Part shown: in pieces, positions 1-5,495 of the stretch
Position numbering within the stretch: position 1 is the first letter of the stretch
How the letters are laid out: each line of letters begins with the position of its first letter
Origin: a candidate division Hyd24-12 bacterium UBA5074
GTDB taxonomy: Bacteria; Fermentibacterota; Fermentibacteria; Fermentibacterales; Fermentibacteraceae
Direction: 5' to 3'
Assembly: GCA_002414865.1 (NCBI GenBank)
Contig: DIAQ01000100.1
Span: 13,038-23,455, forward strand
Length of the DNA stretch: 10,418 nt
Made by a program: the position numbers and the translations under genes
Notes under the pieces: model-generated
What the model saw: the letters and a program-made list of their open reading frames with translations, nothing else
Databases searched by the model: none
Told to the model about the DNA's origin: nothing

Positions 1-362
1 GGCGCCATGGCGCTGCACTCCTCGAGCTGGGCTATCACCTCGGGGCCGATCAGGATCGAGGCCGTGAACTTCTCGCCTCCATGGACCACCCTGTGGCCCA
101 CTGCGCCGATCTCGGACAGCGAGCGGACGGCTCCCTGCACTGGATCCTGCAGCCTCTCGAGGAGGAGGGAGAGGCCGATGGAATGGTTGGGGATGGGCAG
201 CTCGTCGGATACCTTGTCCCCGGAGCCGAGCCTGTACTCCATCCTGCCCTGCTCCAGGCCGACGCGCTCGAGCAGCCCGTTGGCGAGGCTCCCGCCCGTG
301 GAGCTCTCCATGAGACGGAACTTGATCGATGAGCTGCCGCTGTTGATGACGAGGATCTTCAT
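1..362 (-). CDS. ackA: Acetate kinase, N-terminal part (cut by window edge)
   Basis: Acetate kinase interconverts acetyl phosphate + ADP and acetate + ATP in the cytoplasm, the ATP-yielding step of acetate fermentation. About 120 N-terminal codons are visible; the rest lies beyond base 1. The N-terminus MKILVINSGSSSIKF carries the first acetate-kinase signature (N-x-G-S-S-S-x-K, phosphate-binding loop of the ASKHA fold). The second signature appears near residue 95 as GHRVVHGGEKF. That signature favours acetate kinase over butyrate kinase. The ATG at 362 is preceded by GGAGG with an 8-base spacer, which supports this start. It lies 67 bases downstream of the O-antigen-ligase-like gene on the same strand, with no terminator visible between them. 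Its usual partner, phosphotransacetylase (pta), is not upstream in this window and could follow to the left. Confidence 0.95.
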   Translation of the reverse strand, partial: MKILVINSGSSSIKFRLMESSTGGSLANGLLERVGLEQGRMEYRLGSGDKVSDELPIPNHSIGLSLLLERLQDPVQGAVRSLSEIGAVGHRVVHGGEKFTASILIGPEVIAQLEECSAMA

Positions 363-429
363 TAGGACGGCCTCCAGCCTTTCCCGGAATGCGGATCTGA
401 CCCTGTGCGGACGGAATCGGAAGGATAAT

Positions 430-1929
430 TCAACGATCCGCAGCGGACAAGCTGCGCTCCGCTCTCCATTCGAGGTGGAGGAACGCCATGAAGAGGGCCC
501 ACAGGACTGTGTAGTTGTAGTTGGTGATGACCGAGCTGAGCTGCGCCGCCACCATCAGGACCAGGAATGCGCAGAAGAGGCCGAGTGCCGTCGCGGCCCG
601 GGTCCTGTCGCGGGTCTTCAGGTAGAGCTTCGCCGATGAGACGATGGCGAAGATCCACATGGAGGCAAGGAGGACGACGCCCACCAGGCCCAGGTCGAGC
701 AGAGTCTGCCAGAACGCGCCGTCGACGAAGAACATCCGCCTCAGCTCCTCGTACTCGGGCTTGTAGTAGATGATCGTCGCGCCCAGGCCGTTGCCGAGAA
801 GAAGGCCAGGCCCCCCGAGCACGCTCAGGATGGCAGCCCAGGACAGGAGCCTCGACAACAGCGAGGGATCGATCGGATAGGTCTGCTGGTCCCCTTCTAC
901 CCTCGCGGCCATCTCCGCCGTGGAGAGCAGCCCAAGCGCGGAGACTGCGATGACCGCGAGTATGGTCAGCACGGCGATGAGTGTCAGGGAAAGCACCAGG
1001 CGCCTGCCCTTGCCGGGCCCCTCCTCCTTCCGGAAGAGATCGAGCAGCCAGGCGGAGGCCAGAGCCAGCATGATGCCTCCCCAAAGCGCGCGGGTCTGCG
1101 AGAGTATGATGGCCACGGCCATGGCCACGAGCGCGGGGACCGCGAGCGCCAGAGGGGGCTTCACCGGGGCCTTCCATATGCGCGCCACAAGCATCAGCAT
1201 CAGTGCCGCTATGGCGTTGGGCTGGCGCGAGCCGATCCGCAGGCCGCTGAGGGTCATGTAGTAGACACCTTCACCGACTCCCAGCAACCCCTTCATGAAC
1301 AGGATCACGCCGGCAAGGGCCGCGCACGCGAAGAGCGCCTTCATCATCCTGTCCCTGTCGCCCGGGTCCGAGGCGACCCAGCAGAGCGGGAAGAAGGCGG
1401 CGTATCCGAAGAAGGTCCGGAGCGACCAGATGTCGCCCCCCTCGGAGCCTGCGGCCACCCCGCGGAATGCCCCGAAGGCAGAGTCGATCGTGAAGAGGAT
1501 TATGAGAGCCGGAAGGATGCCCCTGGGCGCAGGACCCGCCTTTCCGTCGGCCACCGCGACGAGCCAGAGGAGGACGAACCAGACGAGGACGATCTCGTCG
1601 ACTCTGAAGGCGATGAACGAGACTCCCAGGGAGACGGCGGAGAGCTCCCCGACGGTGAAGGCGACCATGAGACCCAGGGACAGGAGGATCGTGCGGAGCG
1701 GCGAGCCGAGAGTAAGGAAGAGCACGCAGAGCCCGGCCATGCCGCCCAGGACCGGCCCGAAGGCGTCCAGCACAAGGGAGGCTGTCAGCGCCAGCGCGAT
1801 GACGACGAGGCCGACCGACTCCGGGGTGAACGGCCCGAATCGCGGAAGGATGCGCCGGGCGCCCCGAGGAGTGTTCAGCCCCGGGCCCCCGATATGGCCG
1901 CTGCGATGGCGAGGCCCTGCGCGCGGCAC
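430..1929 (-). CDS. O-antigen ligase-like polytopic membrane protein
   Basis: The product is about 480-499 residues and very hydrophobic, with roughly ten or more membrane segments. The first runs from about residue 39 and the last ends near 485. The pattern matches the O-antigen ligase/Wzy_C superfamily: a helix starting SQTRALWGG (R280), a large soluble loop around residues 335-400, GNGLGATI at 379-386, and VDGAFWQTLLDLGLVG just before a membrane helix. The last resembles the family's 'N-x-x-L-x-x-x-x-E-x-G-x-x-G' element. Such proteins join or polymerise lipid-linked glycans on the periplasmic face. The usual His-Asn of that element is replaced here by Asp-Gly, so the exact reaction is open. 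The start is uncertain. The GTG at 1929 overlaps the end of the flavodiiron gene by 55 bases and lacks a clear ribosome binding site, and no good start follows before the first membrane helix. CTG at 1878 or GTG at 1773 are alternatives. No other glycan genes are nearby. Confidence 0.75.
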   Translation of the reverse strand: MPRAGPRHRSGHIGGPGLNTPRGARRILPRFGPFTPESVGLVVIALALTASLVLDAFGPVLGGMAGLCVLFLTLGSPLRTILLSLGLMVAFTVGELSAVSLGVSFIAFRVDEIVLVWFVLLWLVAVADGKAGPAPRGILPALIILFTIDSAFGAFRGVAAGSEGGDIWSLRTFFGYAAFFPLCWVASDPGDRDRMMKALFACAALAGVILFMKGLLGVGEGVYYMTLSGLRIGSRQPNAIAALMLMLVARIWKAPVKPPLALAVPALVAMAVAIILSQTRALWGGIMLALASAWLLDLFRKEEGPGKGRRLVLSLTLIAVLTILAVIAVSALGLLSTAEMAARVEGDQQTYPIDPSLLSRLLSWAAILSVLGGPGLLLGNGLGATIIYYKPEYEELRRMFFVDGAFWQTLLDLGLVGVVLLASMWIFAIVSSAKLYLKTRDRTRAATALGLFCAFLVLMVAAQLSSVITNYNYTVLWALFMAFLHLEWRAERSLSAADR

Positions 1930-3095
1930 CTGTCGAGCTGTGCGGCGTCAGGTCCGAACTGGATGCCGATGTTCTCGCCCACCTGGGTCACCTTCATGCC
2001 CGCGAGCAGCTCGGACAGGACCTTCACTGACTCTCCGCTCCAGCCGTAGGAGCCGAACGCGGAACCGACCAGATCGGGCCTCCTGAGACCCTTCAGGTAC
2101 GTGCAGATGTCCGAGAGCGTGGGGAACAGGCCGTTGTTGATGGTGGGCGAGCCCGCCACGAGAGCGCCCGCCTCCAGCAGGTCCGCAGCTATGTCGCTCC
2201 TGTGGCTCGATTTCATGGGGTGGACGCGGGGGACCGCTCCCCCGGCCGAGACGCCGTCGGCTATTGCGTGGGCCATCTTCTCGGTGGCGTGCCACATGGT
2301 GTCGTAGACGATGACCGCCTTGTCCGTCGGCTTCATCGAGGCCCAGTGCGCATAGCGCCCGAATATCCAGGACGGCGGCATGGAGGTCCCCTTCTTCCAG
2401 ACCGGGCCGTGGTCGGGCAGCACGAGGTCGGGATCGAGACCGATGGAGGCCGCCCTGTCGAGCAGCTTCAGGACCAGCGGCGAATACGGCATGATGATGT
2501 TGGCGTAATAGCGGGCGGCCTCTGCCAGCAGGATCGCTGGGTCGTTCTCGAAGGCGAAGAGCTCCGGCGTGGCGAGATGCATCCCGAAGGCGTCCTGCGA
2601 GACCAGCGTGTTCATGGACGGGAGGAATGTGAACATGCTGTCCGGCCAGTGGAGCATCTTCGTCTCGATGAACGTCAGGTCGAGTCCGCAGACGCTCGCG
2701 GTCAGGCCGTCGCCCACGGCGGACAGCGCAGCGGGATGGAAGCCCATCTGGAGATCCAGGTTGCGCACACCCGAGGCGGAAGCCAGCACCTGCGCGGGGC
2801 CGGCGGCTTCGAACAGCCTCGCCAGCGAGCCCGTGTGGTCCATCTCGGCATGGTTGGAGACGACGGCCCTGATCGAGGAGGGATCCACCACCGAGGCGAT
2901 CCTGGCCATCATCTCGTCGAAGAACGGCTCCTTCACCGCGTCGAAGAGGATGTTGCCCTCGCCGAGCACGAGGTAGGCGTTGTAGGTGGAGCCCCTCGAC
3001 GTGGAGTAGCCGTGGAAGTCTCGAAGCTCCCAGTCGATCGCGCCGACCCAGAAGATCCTGTCCGTCACCGGGACCGCCTTGAAGCCCCCGCGCAC
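1875..3095 (-). CDS. fprA: Flavodiiron protein (A-type flavoprotein)
   Basis: This 406-residue cytoplasmic enzyme has the class A flavodiiron architecture: an N-terminal metallo-beta-lactamase-like diiron domain (about 1-250) and a C-terminal flavodoxin domain (about 257-400). All expected iron ligands are present: H82-x-E84-x-D86-H87 (HAEMDH), H149 (LHWPDS), D168 (SQDAF) and H229 (LPDHG). The FMN phosphate loop is YDTMWHATEKMA (264-275), followed by GSPTINNG and FGSYGWSGE, both typical flavin-contact loops. The family reduces O2 to water and/or NO to N2O using electrons from rubredoxin; which substrate applies here cannot be read from sequence. I chose the GTG at 3095 because GGGGAGG sits 5 bases upstream. 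The in-frame GTG at 3113 has no such site and overlaps the stop of the preceding gene. It lies 14 bases after the AhpD-GAF fusion, so the two are probably co-transcribed. There is no C-terminal rubredoxin domain. Confidence 0.96.
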   Translation of the reverse strand: MRGGFKAVPVTDRIFWVGAIDWELRDFHGYSTSRGSTYNAYLVLGEGNILFDAVKEPFFDEMMARIASVVDPSSIRAVVSNHAEMDHTGSLARLFEAAGPAQVLASASGVRNLDLQMGFHPAALSAVGDGLTASVCGLDLTFIETKMLHWPDSMFTFLPSMNTLVSQDAFGMHLATPELFAFENDPAILLAEAARYYANIIMPYSPLVLKLLDRAASIGLDPDLVLPDHGPVWKKGTSMPPSWIFGRYAHWASMKPTDKAVIVYDTMWHATEKMAHAIADGVSAGGAVPRVHPMKSSHRSDIAADLLEAGALVAGSPTINNGLFPTLSDICTYLKGLRRPDLVGSAFGSYGWSGESVKVLSELLAGMKVTQVGENIGIQFGPDAAQLDRCRAQGLAIAAAISGARG

Positions 3096-3100
3096 TTTGC

Positions 3101-3107
3101 CCTCCCC
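3101..3107 (-). promoter_or_regulatory. Ribosome binding site deciding the fprA GTG start
   Basis: The minus strand reads GGGGAGG, then GCAAA, then GTG at 3095. The site lies between the TGA of the upstream AhpD-GAF gene (3112-3110) and the GTG. It is the reason for calling the start at 3095 rather than the upstream GTG at 3113. Confidence 0.75.
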
Positions 3108-3109
3108 GT

Positions 3110-3946
3110 TCACTTCCCGCTCCTGGCAGCGGATGCCTCGCCGACGAGCGGCGCGGCGTGTATCGCCACGCGCTCCAGGAATGTCCTGTGGCGGTTGCAG
3201 AACGCGTCCTTCATGTGCGAGTCGATGTCGAGCTCGCCCACCAGGATCCCCCCGTGCCAGACGGGGATCACGATCTCGGACGAGACGAGCGGGCTGCAGG
3301 AGAGGTAGTTCGACTCGACCGACACGTCGGGGACCACGAAGGTCTTCCCCTCTGCCGCAGCCATTCCGCAGACGCCCTGGCCGAACGATATCCTCGTGTG
3401 CTCGGTGGGCTCGCCCGCATAGGGGCCCAGCACCAGGTCGCGCTGCCTGCCCTGGTCGACCAGGTAGAAGCCGACCCAGCCGTACCTGTCCACTGATGCC
3501 TTCAGGAAGTCGCACAGAGCCTGGAGCGACTCGAATACCCCGCCCTCCGCCATGGTCATGGCCGAGATCGCTCCGGCCTCGAGCCGCTCGAAGTCGTTCC
3601 CGGCGATCCTGGACAGGATGTCGTGCCAGGCGCCGATCGCCCTGCGGAGGTGCGGGATGGTTATGGAGCCCCCGATGAGAGAAGCGATGCCGAGGGCCTC
3701 GATCACCCTGCCAGTGGGCACCGAAAGCTCGGCGCAGCGGCCGAGGTGGTAGAGGACGCAGTCGTCGCAACGGAGGGCGAGCGAGACAGCGAGCGCGATG
3801 AGGTCCTTGGTCGCGGTGTCGAGCTCTCCGTCCCTGAAGGCCACGGCGTCGAGGCTGTAGAGCCTCTTGATCACGGTGTCGGCATAATCCATGACCGTGC
3901 GGTTGAGGTCGTCCCTCTCCCGTATGAACTCGGGGTAGCTCTTCAA
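3110..3946 (-). CDS. AhpD-like / GAF (fRMsr-like) two-domain fusion
   Basis: One uninterrupted 278-residue frame joins two thiol-redox modules. Residues about 1-120 form a carboxymuconolactone decarboxylase/AhpD-like helical domain with the redox motif C60-D-D-C63-x3-H67 and an extra C71. The acid 12 residues before the first Cys, usually Glu, is Asp here (D48). Residues about 125-270 form a GAF domain closest to free methionine-(R)-sulfoxide reductase (YebR type). It shows YGWVGFYLV, GVCGMAA (C193), VVPDV, SCSPLVSSEIV (C217) and GELDIDS. C193 and C217 match two of the family's three cysteines. The third, before the TRI strand, is missing (GEPTEHTRI). Possible roles are disulfide/peroxide reduction, repair of free methionine sulfoxide, or thiol-based sensing; none is proven. 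The start is a TTG at 3946 with GGAGG 7 bases upstream and no competing start. It lies between a terminator-like hairpin and fprA. Confidence 0.88.
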   Translation of the reverse strand: MKSYPEFIRERDDLNRTVMDYADTVIKRLYSLDAVAFRDGELDTATKDLIALAVSLALRCDDCVLYHLGRCAELSVPTGRVIEALGIASLIGGSITIPHLRRAIGAWHDILSRIAGNDFERLEAGAISAMTMAEGGVFESLQALCDFLKASVDRYGWVGFYLVDQGRQRDLVLGPYAGEPTEHTRISFGQGVCGMAAAEGKTFVVPDVSVESNYLSCSPLVSSEIVIPVWHGGILVGELDIDSHMKDAFCNRHRTFLERVAIHAAPLVGEASAARSGK

Positions 3947-3953
3947 CGGCCCG

Positions 3954-3958
3954 CCTCC
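3954..3958 (-). promoter_or_regulatory. Ribosome binding site deciding a TTG start
   Basis: GGAGG on the minus strand is followed by a 7-base spacer and TTG at 3946, the first codon of the AhpD-GAF fusion. Homology to AhpD-like proteins begins immediately after, and no ATG or GTG offers a better choice. The site sits only a few bases after the T-rich end of the hairpin at 3995-3962. Confidence 0.75.
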
Positions 3959-3961
3959 GTC

Positions 3962-3995
3962 AAGAAACCGGGGAGGGAGGTCGCCCTCCCCCCGG
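3962..3995 (-). terminator. Probable intrinsic terminator after ferritin
   Basis: Read on the minus strand, CCGGG-GGGAGG forms an arm, then loop GCGA (a GNRA tetraloop), then CCTCCC-(TC)-CCCGG, then TTTCTT. This gives an 11-base-pair, almost all G:C stem with a 2-base bulge and a short T-rich tail. It starts 8 bases after the ferritin stop and ends just before the ribosome binding site of the next gene. It would separate the rubrerythrin-SOR-ferritin unit from the AhpD-GAF/fprA unit, fully or as partial read-through. The tail is interrupted by a C, so efficiency is uncertain. It may also act as a 3' stabiliser. Confidence 0.6.
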
Positions 3996-4002
3996 GGAGA
4001 TC

Positions 4003-4491
4003 TCAGCCCCTGGCGGCCAGCTCGCGGTCGATCATGAAGAGCGCTCCGGTGGCGTCGCCTGCGAGGCGCAGCTTCTGCACGACCGCGTCGGAATTGGCTT
4101 CCTCTTCGACCTGCTCGTCGATGAACCACTTCAGGAAGCTCGCGGTGGCGTGGTCCTTGATCGCCGCTGCGAGCTCGGCCAGCTTGTAGATGCTCGCCGT
4201 GATGACCAGCTCGTGCTTGTACGCCGCCTGGAACGCCGCCAGCGGAGTGGTCCATGTGGCCGCGGGCTTCTCTATGGCGGCGAAGTCCGGCCTGCCGCCC
4301 CTCTCGATGACGAAGTCGTAGATCTTCATGGCATGGGCCATCTCCTCGCGGCTCTGGATCTTCATCCAGTGCGCGAATCCGTGCAGGTTCACTGATTCGA
4401 ACCACGCGGACATGGAGAGGTACAGGTAGAATGAATACATCTCGGCATTGATCTGGTCGCCGAGGGCCTTCTGCATCTTCTTGTCTATCAT
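4003..4491 (-). CDS. ftnA: Bacterial non-heme ferritin
   Basis: This 162-residue protein is a four-helix ferritin subunit. Such subunits assemble into a cytoplasmic 24-mer that oxidises Fe(II) and stores it as ferric mineral. Ferroxidase residues fall exactly at the positions known from E. coli FtnA: E17 (NAEMYS), E50 and H53 (SREEMAH), E94, Q127 and E130 (IDEQVEE). There is no heme-binding Met as in bacterioferritin, and the length is normal. The ATG at 4491 shares its A with the TGA of the superoxide reductase gene (TGATG). GGAGG, within the last codons of that gene, lies 5 bases upstream. Translation of the two is therefore probably coupled. In this island the job is to remove free iron that would react with peroxide made by superoxide reductase. 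A terminator-like hairpin follows. Confidence 0.96.
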   Translation of the reverse strand: MIDKKMQKALGDQINAEMYSFYLYLSMSAWFESVNLHGFAHWMKIQSREEMAHAMKIYDFVIERGGRPDFAAIEKPAATWTTPLAAFQAAYKHELVITASIYKLAELAAAIKDHATASFLKWFIDEQVEEEANSDAVVQKLRLAGDATGALFMIDRELAARG

Positions 4492-4868
4492 CACGCCCTC
4501 CACAGTCCATGTATGTTGCAGAATTCGCGTGCCTTCAGCGTCCGGGCCTCGGGGCCGGGGAAGAACGCCGCGGCTTCGATTCCGGGGGCCAGGAACTTCT
4601 TGCACACCCTGCCGTCGGCCTCGAGCTCGATCCACTGTATGAAGTGGTTCTCGAGCATCGGATGGGGAACGCTGCCCACCTTGACCTGGTAGCCGCCCTC
4701 GACGCGCTCGATCACCGGCACGTGCTTCTCGAGGGTGGAGTCGGCCGTCTGCTCCGGCATCTGCTTCATGGGCTGCCCGCAGCAGACCAGATCTCCGCCT
4801 CCCGCGAACAGTACCTCGACAATGTTCCCGCAGATCTCGCACTTGTAGATCGCATGAAACTCGGCCAT
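4491..4868 (-). CDS. dfx: Desulfoferrodoxin, superoxide reductase (2Fe type)
   Basis: This 125-residue cytoplasmic superoxide reductase reduces superoxide to hydrogen peroxide without making O2, which suits anaerobes. Residues 1-37 are a desulforedoxin-like domain with C10-x-x-C13 and the C29-C30 pair (center I, FeCys4). Residues about 40-125 form the catalytic domain (center II). Its ligands are H49, H69, H75, C117 and H120, seen in EKHVPVIE, VPHPMLENHF and CNIHG. The catalytic E47-K48 pair is present. The numbering matches characterised desulfoferrodoxins almost exactly, so the protein looks fully functional. The ATG at 4868 has AAGGAG 8 bases upstream. It lies 43 bases after rubrerythrin, and its TGA overlaps the ferritin ATG by one base. 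Electrons would normally come from rubredoxin. Confidence 0.97.
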   Translation of the reverse strand: MAEFHAIYKCEICGNIVEVLFAGGGDLVCCGQPMKQMPEQTADSTLEKHVPVIERVEGGYQVKVGSVPHPMLENHFIQWIELEADGRVCKKFLAPGIEAAAFFPGPEARTLKAREFCNIHGLWRA

Positions 4869-4911
4869 CTCTGTCTCTCCTTCCTGGAGGAGGGTCGCCT
4901 GGGGCCGCAGA

Positions 4912-5475
4912 CTAGGACAGGACCTCGAAAAAGGCCATGGGATGCGCGCAGGCCGGGCAGCTCTGGGGAGGCTCGACCCCTTCGTGGGTGAAGCCGCAGT
5001 TGCGGCAGCGCCATCTCACCGGAGCCGGCTTGCGGAATACCTCCTGCCTGGCGAGCGTGTCCGCCAGGGCGGTATACCGGCTGCCGTGATAGGTCTCTGC
5101 CACGCCGATGTTCTGGAAGACCGCGGCGATGGCTGAGAAGCCCTCTTCCAGGGCCGTCTGGACGAAGCCGGGATACATCTCGGTGTACTCGTACTTCTCG
5201 CCCTGGGCCGCGGCCCTGAGGTTCTCGAGCGTGCTTCCCACCGGGCCCGCGGGGAAGGATGCCGTGATCTCTATCTCTCCACCCTGCATAAAGCCGAAGA
5301 AGCGCTTGGCGTGCTCCTTCTCCTGGTTGGCGGTCTCCTCGAACACGGCGCCGATCTGCTCGTAGCCCTCCTTGCGGGCCGCAGATGCGTAGTAGGTGTA
5401 CCTGTTGCGCGCCTGGGACTCTCCGGCAAAGGCCTTCATCAGGTTCTTCTCTGTCTTCGATCCTCTGAGTTCCAT
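4912..5475 (-). CDS. rbr: Rubrerythrin
   Basis: This 187-residue protein is a classical rubrerythrin, which reduces hydrogen peroxide to water in the cytoplasm of anaerobes. Residues about 1-145 are the ferritin-like diiron domain with E19 (GESQARNRY), E52 and H55 (NQEKEHAKRFF), E96 and E99 (EYTEMYPGF), and E127 and H130 (AETYHGSRY). Residues about 153-187 are a C-terminal rubredoxin-like domain with C157-x-x-C160 and C173-x-x-C176, which feeds electrons to the diiron site. All expected metal ligands are visible. The start is the ATG at 5475, preceded by AGGAGGT with a 5-base spacer, one of the strongest ribosome binding sites in the window. It begins 20 bases after the phosphatase gene and heads the rubrerythrin-SOR-ferritin block. 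No promoter is obvious in that short gap, so transcription may start within or before the phosphatase gene. Confidence 0.97.
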   Translation of the reverse strand: MELRGSKTEKNLMKAFAGESQARNRYTYYASAARKEGYEQIGAVFEETANQEKEHAKRFFGFMQGGEIEITASFPAGPVGSTLENLRAAAQGEKYEYTEMYPGFVQTALEEGFSAIAAVFQNIGVAETYHGSRYTALADTLARQEVFRKPAPVRWRCRNCGFTHEGVEPPQSCPACAHPMAFFEVLS

Positions 5476-5495
5476 GTCCCACCTCCTGCAGGCGT

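Noticed and set aside
7..639. A 210-codon plus-strand open frame at the left edge
   Set aside because: It lies opposite the acetate kinase start and the O-antigen-ligase-like 3' end, with no domain or ribosome binding site of note.
2202..3308. A 368-codon plus-strand open frame opposite fprA
   Set aside because: It is a shadow of fprA and the AhpD-GAF gene: compositionally biased, with no domain.
3096..3770. Upstream extension of the fprA frame to 3770
   Set aside because: The extension runs out of frame through the AhpD-GAF coding region. The GTG at 3095 with GGGGAGG just upstream and the start of flavodiiron homology mark the true beginning.
3958..3963. TTGACG on the minus strand as a -35 box for the AhpD-GAF gene
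   Set aside because: A -10 at normal spacing would fall inside the coding start, and nothing like TATAAT is there. It merely follows the T-rich tail of the hairpin.
3947..4510. Upstream extension of the AhpD-GAF frame to 4510
   Set aside because: It overlaps ferritin out of frame and gives low-complexity Arg/Gly-rich sequence. The TTG at 3946 has a good ribosome binding site and begins the domain.
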